DNA from: an uncultured Lachnospiraceae bacterium
Lineage (GTDB): Bacteria; Bacillota; Clostridia; Lachnospirales; Lachnospiraceae
Assembly: GCA_947626775.1 (NCBI GenBank)
Contig: CANQTL010000010.1
Span: 20,192 to 84,191 of the forward strand
DNA length: 64,000 bases
Direction: 5' to 3'
Of the stretch, positions 54,704 to 63,769 are shown in pieces (position 1 is the first letter of the stretch; every line of letters begins with the position of its first letter). The position numbers and the translations under genes are program-made. Below the pieces are notes generated by a model. That model did no database searches. It worked only from the letters and a program-made list of their open reading frames with translations, and had not been told where the DNA came from.

Positions 54704-57079
54704 TCAGTCCTTGAATTCCGCGATCGTCACGCCCGCGTCGCCCTCGCCGAATTCTCCGAGCCGATAACTCTTGACGAGCTTGTTGCGGCGAAGATAGTTC
54801 TGCACGGCGTTTCGCAGTGCGCCTGTGCCCTTGCCGTGGACGATGCGCACGCTCGGCAGATGCGCCAGATAGGCGTCGTCCAGGTATTTGTCCAGCTCCG
54901 GCAGAGCTTCGTCCACCGTCTTCCCCAGCAGATTGATCTCTGTGGAGACAGAGTAGGACTTGGACATCTTGAGTTTGCCGGAGGAGCCGCGCTGCATCCG
55001 GTCGGTCCGAACCGTCTCCTCCTCCGTCAGAACCAGATCGTCCAGGGATACCTGGGAGCGGATGATGCCGCACTGCACGAAGAGCTTCCCGTTTTTGTCC
55101 GGCAGGGAACTGACAGTGCCTTTTAAGCCCATGGAGAGGATCTTCACGCTGTCGCCGAGCTTGATCTGAGTCGGTTTCAGAATCTTATGGGCGGGTCTGC
55201 CGTCGGCGAGTTTCAGCTTTTCGTTTCTCTCGGAAATCTTGTCGCGCACTTTCTGACGGGATTTCTCCAGCTCTTTTATGGAAGAGCCCGTGTCCGCCTT
55301 GCGGAAAGTGCGGATCGTCTCGTCCGCCACGTCCTTGGCGCTCTGCAGAATCTCGCGGGCCTCCTCGTTGGCCTCGCGCAGGATGCGTTCCCTCGTCTGA
55401 TCGATCTTCTCCTGTTTGGACTCCAGCTGTTGTCTGAGGGTCTGGACTTCCCGTTTGTGCGCTTCTATTTCGGCCTGCTCCCGCTCGATGGTCAGGCGGC
55501 TGTTTTCCAGGTCGGCCAGCAGATCCTCGAAACTCTCCTTATCCTCAGTGATATGCCGTCTGGCGTCCTCGATGATGCGGTCTGGCAGCCCCAGCTTGGA
55601 AGAGATCGCGAAGGCGTTGCTCTTGCCGGGAATGCCGATCAGGAGACGGTAGGTAGGACGGAGCGTTTCGACGTCAAATTCACAGCAGGCGTTTTCCACG
55701 AAATCCGTGGACAGAGCGTATACCTTGAGTTCGCTGTAATGGGTGGTCGCCATTGTCCGGATCCCGCGGCTGTGCAGATCGTCCAGAATCGAGATCGCCA
55801 GCGCGGCGCCCTCTGTGGGATCGGTTCCCGCGCCCAGCTCGTCGAACAGGCAGAGGGAATCGGTATCCGCCGCCTGCAGGATGGACACGATGTTCGTCAT
55901 GTGGGAGGAAAAAGTGCTGAGACTCTGCTCGATGCTCTGCTCGTCGCCGATGTCCGCGTAGACCTCCCGGAAAACGGACAGCTCGGAGCGGTCTGCCGCC
56001 GGAATGTGCAGTCCCGCCTGCCCCATCAGCGCAAGCAGGCCCACCGTCTTCAGGGAGACGGTCTTGCCGCCCGTGTTGGGGCCCGTGACGATCAGCAGAT
56101 CGAAGTCCTCGCCGAGACGGACGTCGATGGGAACGACTTTCTTTCTGTCCAGGAGCGGATGCCGGCCCTGTCGGATGCGGACACGCCTGTCGGCGTTGAA
56201 TACCGGTATGGTGGCGTTCTGGTCCATGGCGAGAGACGCCTTGGCGAAGATAAAGTCAAGCGCCGTCATCGCCCGCTGATTCCGCGACAGAATCTCCGTG
56301 TGCTCTCCCGCCTGCGCGCTCAGACCGGCCAGGATCGCTTCGATCTCCTCGCGTTCTTTCAGCTCCAGCTCCCGCAGCTCGTTGTTCAGATTCACCACAG
56401 CCGCAGGCTCAATGAAAAAGGTAGAACCCGTGGAGGACTGGTCGTGCACCATGCCCGGAACCTGTCCCTTGTATTCCGCCTTCACGGGAATGCAGTAGCG
56501 GTTGTCGCGCATCGTCACCACGGCGTCCTGCAGATAGGTGCGGCAGGAGCCGTTGATCATGGACATGAGCTGTGTGTGGATGCGGTCGTTGGTGAGCGCC
56601 ATGCCGCGCCGGATATGTCTGAGCGCAGGGCTGGCGTCGTCGGCAATCTCCTCCTCCGACAGAATGCATCTGCGGATCTCTCCGGCCAGCGGCGTGAGCG
56701 GTTCCAGCGCGTCGAAATACACGTCCAGAGAGTCGGCGGGCGCATCTTCCCGCTCCTTGCGTCCGTAGGCCTTGATGCGGTTTACATTTTCCAGGAAGGC
56801 CGCGATATGCAGAAGTTCCGTGACGGACAGGGAACTGCCCACTTCGAGAGAGCGGATGCACATGCCGAGATCCCTGTTGTCGCCGAAGGAAGTCGAACCC
56901 CTGCGGAACAGACAGGCCAGAGCGTCCGCCGTCTCCGTCTGCGCCTGCATGATCTCCGAGACGTCCGTCATGGGAAGAAGGGCGGCGGCCCGTTTCCGGC
57001 CCGGCTCAGAGCTTGCCCGCTCCGTCAGAAGATCGATGATCTTGTTGTATTCCAAAACGCGAAGAACTTTTTCGTTCAT
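54704..57079 (-). CDS. mutS2: Endonuclease MutS2
   Basis: 791 residues, the usual MutS2 length. Walker A VTGPNTGGKTVSLKTVGL, FDELGAGTDPTEGAALA as Walker B, MATTHYSELKVYAL, a long coiled coil (EREQAEIEAHKREVQTLRQQ onward) and a C-terminal Smr nuclease domain (RIVHGKGTGALRNAVQNYLR). Acts against branched or collided DNA/ribosome structures rather than in mismatch repair. Confidence 0.96.
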   Translation of the reverse strand: MNEKVLRVLEYNKIIDLLTERASSEPGRKRAAALLPMTDVSEIMQAQTETADALACLFRRGSTSFGDNRDLGMCIRSLEVGSSLSVTELLHIAAFLENVNRIKAYGRKEREDAPADSLDVYFDALEPLTPLAGEIRRCILSEEEIADDASPALRHIRRGMALTNDRIHTQLMSMINGSCRTYLQDAVVTMRDNRYCIPVKAEYKGQVPGMVHDQSSTGSTFFIEPAAVVNLNNELRELELKEREEIEAILAGLSAQAGEHTEILSRNQRAMTALDFIFAKASLAMDQNATIPVFNADRRVRIRQGRHPLLDRKKVVPIDVRLGEDFDLLIVTGPNTGGKTVSLKTVGLLALMGQAGLHIPAADRSELSVFREVYADIGDEQSIEQSLSTFSSHMTNIVSILQAADTDSLCLFDELGAGTDPTEGAALAISILDDLHSRGIRTMATTHYSELKVYALSTDFVENACCEFDVETLRPTYRLLIGIPGKSNAFAISSKLGLPDRIIEDARRHITEDKESFEDLLADLENSRLTIEREQAEIEAHKREVQTLRQQLESKQEKIDQTRERILREANEEAREILQSAKDVADETIRTFRKADTGSSIKELEKSRQKVRDKISERNEKLKLADGRPAHKILKPTQIKLGDSVKILSMGLKGTVSSLPDKNGKLFVQCGIIRSQVSLDDLVLTEEETVRTDRMQRGSSGKLKMSKSYSVSTEINLLGKTVDEALPELDKYLDDAYLAHLPSVRIVHGKGTGALRNAVQNYLRRNKLVKSYRLGEFGEGDAGVTIAEFKD

Positions 57080-57171
57080 GATGACTACCCCGTTTCCAGT
57101 CTATCATAAAATAAAAGAAATTGCCATGGGTAGAGGGGACTCTTGCAGGATCATCGTATCCACACTGCACC

Positions 57172-57200
57172 TTTACAAGAAATCAGAAAAAAGCTATACT
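57172..57200 (+). promoter_or_regulatory. Promoter for the HtrA-like gene
   Basis: TTTACA (57172-57177), 17-base spacer, TATACT (57195-57200), 27 bases before the start. Confidence 0.7.
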
Positions 57201-57226
57201 GAAAAGACAGTGAGAAGGTTCGGGAT

Positions 57227-58600
57227 ATGATGGGAGAGCAGGACAGACAACAACAGGAAATCGGGACGGAAAACAAGCCGGAAGAAGGCGGCGGGCAGGC
57301 AGAATATACGCCGACGACGCAGTCGGATTTTCTGCGCGAGACGATCAAAAAGAAGCCGGTCAACAAGAAAAAGCTGCTGCGCAGGACGCTGATCACAGTG
57401 GCGATGGCGGTAGTCTTCGGGCTGGTCGCGTGTTTTACGTTCCTCGTGCTGGAGCCGGTCATCAGCAACCGCCTCTATCCGGAGGAAGAAGCGGAGGAAG
57501 TCCGTTTTCCCGAGGAGACGGTGATGGAAGAGATGAAGCCGGAAGACATGCTGGTCGAGGAGGAGACGGATGCGGCGGAGTCTGTCCCGGCTGCGCTGGA
57601 GAATGAGCAGATCGAGGAACTGCTGTCACAGGTGAAGTTCGGGCTGGGCGATTACCAGCTTCTCTATGAGGAGATGGCAGAGCTTGCGCGGAGCGCGGAG
57701 CGGGCTGTCGTCACCGTCACAAGCGTGGTGTCGGATGTGGACTGGTTCAATGACATCTATGAGAACAGGGCGTCGGCGTCCGGTATCATCGTGGCGAACA
57801 ACAGCAAGGCCATTCTGATTCTGGTCAGCGCCGGGATGCTGGACAGCGCCGACAGTATCACCGTGACTTTCTGCGATCAGACGCGGGTGAACGCGGAGCT
57901 GGTGCAGCGGGACGCCGCCACCCGGCTGGCGATTCTGTCCGTGCCGCTGGTAGATATTGAGGAAGAGACTCTGGATGTGATACAGATCGCCAATCTGGGA
58001 AGCTCCAACAACAGCGAACTGTTGGCTACGCCGGTGATGGCGCTGGGAAGCCCGACGGGCACGAGCGGCTCTGTGTGCTACGGCATGGTGACGTCCGTGG
58101 GGACAGTAGTGGATCTGGCGGACTCCGCGTACAAGACGATCACCACGGATATCTATGGCGGCAGCAACGCAACAGGCGTGCTCGTCAATATGGACGGCAT
58201 GGTCATCGGCGTTATCGACAATGCCAATACAGGCGGAGACAGGGGAAATCTTCTGACCGCTTACGGGATATCGGAGCTGAAGAGGACCATCGAAAAGATG
58301 TCCAACGATAAAGAGAGAGCCTACCTCGGTATACACGGTGCAGATGTGCCCTGGGAGATCCGCGAAGAGCTGGAGATTCCCGAAGGCGTGTATGTCAGAG
58401 AAGTCGAGATGGATTCTCCCGCGATGGCGGCGGGCATCCAGAGCGGCGACGTGGTCGTGCGCGTAGGCGATACTTCGGTTCTGACTTACAACGGGCTGCT
58501 GGATATCCTGTACAATGCCGCGCCCGGGGATACGCTGGAATTCGTTCTGATGCGGCAGGGGCAGGAGATGAATGCGGATGTGACGCTGGGCGTAAGGTAA
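57227..58600 (+). CDS. HtrA/DegP-like membrane protein with inactive protease site and PDZ domain
   Basis: 457 residues. Cytoplasmic tail ~52, one membrane helix (~53-75), an acidic linker, a trypsin-like domain (~150-345) and a C-terminal PDZ (YLGIHGADVPWEIREELEIP, VEMDSPAMAAGIQSGDVVVR). Aligning with HtrA motifs, the catalytic His (usual TNNHVI-x-GADSITV) falls on Gly in LVSAGMLDSADSITV, the Asp (D-x-x-T-D-L-A) on Arg in RDAATRLAIL, and the Ser (GNSGGPL) on Ala in GGSNATGVLVN. It is probably a pseudoprotease that binds peptides or recruits partners. Confidence 0.85.
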   Translation: MMGEQDRQQQEIGTENKPEEGGGQAEYTPTTQSDFLRETIKKKPVNKKKLLRRTLITVAMAVVFGLVACFTFLVLEPVISNRLYPEEEAEEVRFPEETVMEEMKPEDMLVEEETDAAESVPAALENEQIEELLSQVKFGLGDYQLLYEEMAELARSAERAVVTVTSVVSDVDWFNDIYENRASASGIIVANNSKAILILVSAGMLDSADSITVTFCDQTRVNAELVQRDAATRLAILSVPLVDIEEETLDVIQIANLGSSNNSELLATPVMALGSPTGTSGSVCYGMVTSVGTVVDLADSAYKTITTDIYGGSNATGVLVNMDGMVIGVIDNANTGGDRGNLLTAYGISELKRTIEKMSNDKERAYLGIHGADVPWEIREELEIPEGVYVREVEMDSPAMAAGIQSGDVVVRVGDTSVLTYNGLLDILYNAAPGDTLEFVLMRQGQEMNADVTLGVR

Positions 58601-58711
58601 CATGCCGCGGCGGTGAGACGTATATTTTGGCAGGAGCGCTGCAGGCGTCGGCGGTACTTTTAAGAAAGACTTCGCCGGTTCTGTTACAAGGCGCTTCGGA
58701 AAGGTGGCAGT

Positions 58712-59656
58712 ATGAAATATATCAAAGATTACAGAGAAGGAGACAGAGTGTCCGACATCTATCTGTGCAAGCACAAACAGTCGGCGGTCACGAAGAACGG
58801 CAAGCCCTATGACAGCGTTATCCTGCAGGATAAGACCGGGACGGTGGACGCCAAGATCTGGGATCCCAACAGCGCCGGAATCGAAGATTTTGATTCCCTG
58901 GATTACATAGAAATACACGGCGACGTCACCAGTTTTCAGGGGGCGAACCAGATCAATGTCAAGCGGGTCCGCAAGTGCCGTGAAGGAGAGTATCGCCCGG
59001 AGGATTATCTGCCGGTAAGCAGATTTCCGATCGACGATATGATGCGGGAACTGACAGGATATATCGACAGCATCGGCAATCCGTATCTGAAGAGACTGCT
59101 GCAGGCGTTTTTCGTTCAGGATCAGAAGTTTGTCGAGACTTTCCGCCAGTCTTCCGCAGCAAAGACCGTGCACCACGGTTTTGTAGGAGGGCTGCTGCAG
59201 CACACGCTGGCGGTGACGAAACTGTGCGACTTTTTCTGTACGCAGTATCCCGTGCTGAACCGCGATCTGCTGCTGACGGCGGCGATCTGCCACGATATCG
59301 GCAAGACAAGAGAGCTGTCGCTATTTCCCCAGAACGACTATACGGACGACGGGCAGTTTCTCGGGCATATCGTGATCGGCAGTGAGATGATCGGAGAGAA
59401 GATCCGGGCGATAGAAGGATTTCCGCCGCTGCTGGCCGGCGAGCTGAAACACTGTATTCTGGCGCATCACGGCGAGTTTGAGTTTGGCTCGCCAAAGAAG
59501 CCCGCGATCGTGGAGGCGGTGGCGCTGAACTACGCGGACAACACCGACGCCAAGATGGAGACCTTCACAGAGATCCTGGAAAACAGCAGCGAGACGGGAT
59601 GGCTCGGATATAACAGACTGTTCGAGTCCAATGTGAGAGGAACGAGACTGGAGTGA
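58712..59656 (+). CDS. yhaM: 3'-5' exoribonuclease YhaM family (OB fold + HD domain)
   Basis: 314 residues. N-terminal OB-fold (GDRVSDIYLCKHKQSAVTKN, LQDKTGTVDAKIWDPN) and HD domain (HHGFVGGLLQHTLAVTKLC, AAICHDIGKTREL, LAHHGEFEFGSPKKPAI, ALNYADNTDAKME). The H...HD...D metal set is complete. YhaM degrades RNA from the 3' end. Starts 111 bases after the HtrA-like gene. Confidence 0.92.
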   Translation: MKYIKDYREGDRVSDIYLCKHKQSAVTKNGKPYDSVILQDKTGTVDAKIWDPNSAGIEDFDSLDYIEIHGDVTSFQGANQINVKRVRKCREGEYRPEDYLPVSRFPIDDMMRELTGYIDSIGNPYLKRLLQAFFVQDQKFVETFRQSSAAKTVHHGFVGGLLQHTLAVTKLCDFFCTQYPVLNRDLLLTAAICHDIGKTRELSLFPQNDYTDDGQFLGHIVIGSEMIGEKIRAIEGFPPLLAGELKHCILAHHGEFEFGSPKKPAIVEAVALNYADNTDAKMETFTEILENSSETGWLGYNRLFESNVRGTRLE

Positions 59657-59660
59657 CGCC

Positions 59661-59706
59661 GAAGTTAATTCCGAAGGAATTTACTTCAGGTTTTCGTCGC
59701 GAAAAC
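59661..59706 (+). other. Two hairpins between yhaM and rlmD
   Basis: GAAGTTAATTCC (59661-59672) pairs with GGAATTTACTTC (59676-59687), 11 of 12. GTTTTC (59690-59695) pairs with GAAAAC (59701-59706). There is no T-run. Possibly an mRNA processing or stability element in a shared transcript. Confidence 0.55.
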
Positions 59707-59726
59707 GCTCCGGAACGAGGGTTAAG

Positions 59727-61574
59727 ATGGAACACGAAAGATACAGAAAAAATGATATCGTTACGGTCACGATCGACGACATCGGCAGCGACGGCGAGGG
59801 AATCGGCAAAGCCGACGGCTACACGCTGTTCGTGAAAGACGCGGTGATCGACGATACCGTGGAAGCGCGGATCACAAAGTGCAGGAAAACATACGGATAT
59901 GCGAGAGTGGAGAAGGTGGTGACGCCTTCTTCTTTTCGTGTGGAACCCCGGTGCAGTTTCCACAGACAATGCGGCGGCTGTCAGATTCAGGCGATGCACT
60001 ACGACAGACAGCTCGCTTATAAGCAGGAAAAAGTCAGAAACAACCTGATCCGTATTGGCGGATTTGACGCGGCGTATATCGACAGGATCACGGAACCCAT
60101 CGTCGGTATGGAAGAGCCGTGGCATTACCGCAATAAGGCGCAGTATCCGATCGGATATGATAAAAACGGAAATCCCGTCGCCGGTTTCTATGCCGGCAGG
60201 ACGCATGACATCGTCGCCAATACCGACTGCGCGCTGGGGCCTGCGGAGAATCAGGAGATCCTAGAGACGGTGCTCGCCTACATGCGCGAAAACCGAGTGA
60301 GCGCCTATAGAGAGACGGACGGGACGGGACTTGTCAGACACGTGCTGATCCGCACAGGGTTCGCCACGGGCCAGATCATGGTCTGCCTCGTCGTCAATGG
60401 GAAAAAACTGCCCGCGGAAGATAAGCTGGTGGAGAAACTGCGCGGGCTGGATTTTGACAGGTACGGTTCGCGGGGAAAAGGCGAAGCAGGAAGCGAAGAC
60501 GCTGCGGCAACAAAAAGGACAGGTGAACTTCCGGACGGTGCAGAACAGGAGAGCGCGGCTGAGAGAAAGATCGTCAGTATCGCTGTCAGCGTCAACGAAG
60601 AGCGCACCAATGTGATTATGGGAAAAGAGATCAGGGTGCTCTGGGGGAGTCCCTACATCGAGGACAGCATCAGAATCCTGCAGACAGACGAGCGGGTTAC
60701 TTTTCGCATTTCGCCGCTCTCTTTCTATCAGGTCAATCCCGGACAGACCGAAAAATTATACGCGATTGCTCTGGACTATGCGGGGCTGACCGGCCGGGAG
60801 ACTGTGTGGGATCTGTACTGCGGCATCGGTACGATTTCCCTGTTCATGGCGCGCCGCGCCAGACAGGTCTGCGGTGTGGAGGCGATCCCGCAGGCTATCG
60901 AAGACGCCCGCGAAAACGCGCGCATCAATGGCATAGAAAACGCGCGATTCTATGTGGGCAAAGCCGAAGAAGTTCTGCCGGCGTTCTATGGGAGCGCGGA
61001 GGAAAAGGATGGGGAAGCGGTGGATCCGATAGGCTTTGCGGGGTTGTCGCCGGAGATGAAACATCCCAACGTGATCGTGGTCGATCCGCCGCGCAAGGGC
61101 TGTGATGAAAAGTGCCTGGAGACGATGCTCGCCATGCAGCCTGCGCGCATCGTGTATGTGAGCTGCGACTCCGCTACGCTGGCCAGGGATCTGAAGGTGC
61201 TGGCAGCAGGCGGGTATGAGTTGAAAAGGGTCCGGGCCGTGGATCAGTTCGGGCAGAGTGTGCATGTGGAGACGGTATGTTTATTGTCCAAACTCAATGT
61301 CAAGCAGCATATTGAAGTGAAATTGACAATGGACGAGATGGATTTGACCGCAGCGGAGAAGAAAGCCAGCTATGAGGAAATTAAGGCGTATGTGCTGGAG
61401 AAATTCGGATTGAAGGTTAGCAATTTGTATATTGCGCAGATTAAGAGGAAATGTGGGATTATTGAGAGGGAGAATTATAACCTGCCAAAGGCTGAGGATG
61501 CAAGACAGCCTAAGTGTCCGGAGGAGAAGGAGGCAGCGATCAGGGAGGCGTTGGAGTATTTTAAGATGCTGTAA
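59727..61574 (+). CDS. rlmD: 23S rRNA (uracil-C5)-methyltransferase, RlmD/RlmCD type, with clostridial C-terminal extension
   Basis: 615 residues. TRAM domain (~1-60), iron-sulfur cysteines in CSFHRQCGGCQIQ plus an upstream Cys, SAM motif VWDLYCGIGTISLFMARRA, VVDPPRKGCDEKCLETM and catalytic Cys in IVYVSCDSATLARDL. An inserted Ala/Glu-rich loop (~250-275) is not conserved. After the usual end (VHVETVCLLSK) an extra ~90 residues follow: MDLTAAEKKASYEEIKAYVL and YIAQIKRKCGIIERENYNLP. That part is AT-richer and is a recognisable clostridial extension also seen on its own. Methylates uridine in 23S rRNA. Confidence 0.92.
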   Translation: MEHERYRKNDIVTVTIDDIGSDGEGIGKADGYTLFVKDAVIDDTVEARITKCRKTYGYARVEKVVTPSSFRVEPRCSFHRQCGGCQIQAMHYDRQLAYKQEKVRNNLIRIGGFDAAYIDRITEPIVGMEEPWHYRNKAQYPIGYDKNGNPVAGFYAGRTHDIVANTDCALGPAENQEILETVLAYMRENRVSAYRETDGTGLVRHVLIRTGFATGQIMVCLVVNGKKLPAEDKLVEKLRGLDFDRYGSRGKGEAGSEDAAATKRTGELPDGAEQESAAERKIVSIAVSVNEERTNVIMGKEIRVLWGSPYIEDSIRILQTDERVTFRISPLSFYQVNPGQTEKLYAIALDYAGLTGRETVWDLYCGIGTISLFMARRARQVCGVEAIPQAIEDARENARINGIENARFYVGKAEEVLPAFYGSAEEKDGEAVDPIGFAGLSPEMKHPNVIVVDPPRKGCDEKCLETMLAMQPARIVYVSCDSATLARDLKVLAAGGYELKRVRAVDQFGQSVHVETVCLLSKLNVKQHIEVKLTMDEMDLTAAEKKASYEEIKAYVLEKFGLKVSNLYIAQIKRKCGIIERENYNLPKAEDARQPKCPEEKEAAIREALEYFKML

Positions 61575-61723
61575 GTGTACACTCATTATCTATAAAAATT
61601 TTTCAATGATGACCAATGTGAATAAAAATTTCTCTGTCATATGATAGTTGTACTTTCCTGTCTACGCTATAATATTATGGGTTGGAGTAAAGATATTGAC
61701 AGTTGATAGAAAATAAATAAAAA

Positions 61724-61792
61724 GAGTATTGGTTCCTTGAGGTATAATGATTTTGACCAAAAAAACAAAAACCGAAAGGAGTACCAATACTC
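61724..61792 (+). repeat. 10-bp inverted repeat flanking the leader of a transposase remnant
   Basis: GAGTATTGGT (61724-61733) and ACCAATACTC (61783-61792) are perfect complements. The second arm touches the ATG at 61793 and the ribosome binding site AAAGGA (about 61775-61780) lies in the loop. Similar fold-backs protect transposase genes from read-through translation. Confidence 0.65.
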
Positions 61793-61854
61793 ATGGACAT
61801 TATAACACTGATCAAGGAACTTGTCACCGGATTGCTGGATGCAGAGGAGGAATC
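61793..61854 (+). pseudogene. N-terminal fragment of an ISLre2 (UPF0236)-type transposase
   Basis: The first ~20 codons (MDIITLIKELVTGLLDAEEE) look like the start of UPF0236/ISLre2 transposases, from memory. After this the frame loses similarity and runs into the leader of the IS30-type gene, stopping at 62029. Fits an element interrupted by another one. Confidence 0.5.
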
Positions 61855-61985
61855 CAAAATTGAAATTTTAAATTCCACTCTCAAATCCTCTGGTGGAATT
61901 TACTTCTGCATGAGTAGTGTTTACCTCTGCATATCCCCATGGTATGATCTTCCTATCCTTCTGACAGCAGTAGAAGGAGAATACC

Positions 61986-63011
61986 ATGAGCAGATATATA
62001 CCAGGAAACCAGAAACACCTTACCCTTGATGACCGCAGGTACATCGAAAGAGCCTTAAACCAGGGTTCCTCCTTTCAGGATATCGCCAGATTCCTCTGCA
62101 AGGATCCTACCACCATCTCCAAAGAGGTCAGAAACCACCGTCTCAGCGACTGGTACCACAAAGGCACTTTTTACAATGCTCACAACTTCTGCATACACCG
62201 CTATCACTGCAGAAAGACCAATGTATGCGGCAAGATCATTCTGTGTAACGTCAAATGTACCTCCTGTCCTACCTGTAACCAGACCTGCCCTGACTTCTGC
62301 CGGGAACGCTGCGACAGGCTTGATAAGGCTCCTTACGTCTGCAACGGCTGTAACAAGGCGATCAACCACTGCACCATCGCTCATAAGTATCGCTATGATG
62401 CTAAGTTTGCTGACAGAAAGTACCGGGAATGTCTGCAGGATTCCCGTTCCGGCATCTGCCTGACAAAGCATGAACTCCGGCAGAAGGATATGGTCATCTC
62501 CCCTCTGATCGCACAGGGGCAGTCCCCTTATCAGATCCTCACCAACCACCCGGAACTTGATATGTCTGTCAGGACTCTTTACAACTATCTGGATGAAGGG
62601 ATCCTCACTGCCAGAAATATCGACCTGAAGCGCAAGGTGAAATTCAAGCCCCGTAAATGCCACAGGTCACAGATCACAGAGAGGGCTGTCTTTCAGGGAA
62701 GATTGTATTCAGACTTTCTATCCCTTGGCTTGGATCACTGGACAGAAATGGATACAGTCCATTCTTCCAATGATTCCAAAAAAGTCCTTCTGACTTTTTT
62801 CCTCAAGCGTGAGAAACTCTTTCTTGCCTTTCTCATGAACCGCTGTACCAAAGGCGCTGTCCGCATGGTCTTTGACCGCATGGAAAAGAAACTGGGCACT
62901 TATGACTTCCTGTCCCTTTTTGGCACTCTGCTGACGGACAGGGGCTCTGAGTTTGGGGATCCGGGCGCACTGGAAACGGGCATCAACGGGATAGAACGCC
63001 AATGCCATTAA
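61986..63011 (+). pseudogene. Truncated IS30-family transposase
   Basis: 341 codons with AGAAGGAG before ATG 61986. N-terminal HTH (LTLDDRRYIERALNQGSSFQ, DPTTISKEVRNHR), a Cys-rich zinc-binding insert (CTSCPTCNQTCPDFC), then the catalytic core with the first Asp in HWTEMDTVHS and the second in LLTDRGSEFGDPGALE. The frame ends right after NGIERQCH, where full-length relatives continue to the catalytic Glu and ~80 more residues. The DDE triad is incomplete, so it is inactive. Confidence 0.85.
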
Positions 63012-63240
63012 GTTTAGAGCGTATTCGGTCACATAAGAAGTTTTTTTTACAACCAAAATATGGACGGGGTATTTATTTTATAAACCCCTTGAAAGCCGTA
63101 AAAATCACATTTGTATGAAATTGCTTTGATATAGCAAAGCTGTTTTTCATTATCTTAACAGGTTGTTTATTTCTGTTTTAAGTATTTATATCATATGAAA
63201 AAAGGCGCACCAAAAAAGGATAGAGATAATCGTGATTGGA

Positions 63241-63468
63241 TTATTCTTTATCCTTTTCTTTTTCATCGGGTGTAAATTCTGCTATGTCATCAAGCGTGAA
63301 GCCGTCGCCCAAGATATTCAGTATCATATTCAGCGTATGCGTCGTGACGGACTGATTGGTTTTAAGCCGCTGTATCTGCGACCTGCTTATGCCATAGTGG
63401 GTATATAAATTGTACTGGCTTATCCCATTTTCCTTTAAGGTTCGGAAAAGCTTATCAAATTTAATCAT
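63241..63468 (-). CDS. Small Cro/CI-type HTH regulator of conjugative-element type
   Basis: 75 residues from ATG 63468 (TAGGAG upstream on the minus strand). The frame is open to 63621 but the extension has no start support. IKFDKLFRTLKENGISQYNL, SRSQIQRLKTNQSVTTHTLN and ILGDGFTLDDIAEFTPDE match the small repressors found beside Tn1549/CTn-like modules. Divergent from the next gene, sharing the promoter region. Confidence 0.8.
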   Translation of the reverse strand: MIKFDKLFRTLKENGISQYNLYTHYGISRSQIQRLKTNQSVTTHTLNMILNILGDGFTLDDIAEFTPDEKEKDKE

Positions 63469-63489
63469 ACTACAAACTCCTAAATGCTC

Positions 63490-63546
63490 TTGCTTTATTC
63501 TTATTCTGCTCCTATAATGGAGATTACCGATAGTTACCAAAATCGG
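63490..63546 (+). promoter_or_regulatory. Promoter and candidate operator between the divergent HTH and small ORF
   Basis: TTGCTT (63490-63495), 17-base spacer, consensus TATAAT (63513-63518) reading right. CCGAT-N10-ATCGG (63527-63546) is a perfect interrupted palindrome just downstream of the expected start, a likely binding site for the HTH protein. Confidence 0.7.
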
Positions 63547-63568
63547 AGATTGCAATAGGAGGGAATAT

Positions 63569-63769
63569 ATGGATAAACGGATAGTCGAAAAGGTCAAATT
63601 CCACATCAAGCTGAAACGCATGGACGATTGGTGGTACTACACAGGCGGAAACTGTTTCGGACTGTTCCCGCCGTCCTTTTACTATACCCATACCGAGGAA
63701 GAAGTCAGGCGCATCACAGATGAAACACTGGAAAGACTGCGCTCTATGATCAAGAAACTAGAAAGCTAA
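63569..63769 (+). CDS. Small conjugative-element-associated protein
   Basis: 66 residues with TAGGAGGG before ATG 63569. Sequence MDKRIVEKVKFHIKLKRMDD then WWYYTGGNCFGLFPPSFYYT and a helical end. It resembles short proteins carried near the regulatory end of clostridial conjugative transposons. No function known. The following 231 bases to the window end contain nothing recognisable. Confidence 0.7.
   Translation: MDKRIVEKVKFHIKLKRMDDWWYYTGGNCFGLFPPSFYYTHTEEEVRRITDETLERLRSMIKKLES

Noticed and set aside
55187..57109. 640-codon open frame on the plus strand
   Set aside because: It lies exactly antisense to mutS2, has a repetitive low-quality translation and no domain. It is an effect of GC-rich codon bias.
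57626..59293. 555-codon minus-strand frame
   Set aside because: Spans the HtrA-like and yhaM genes in antisense and ignores their boundary.
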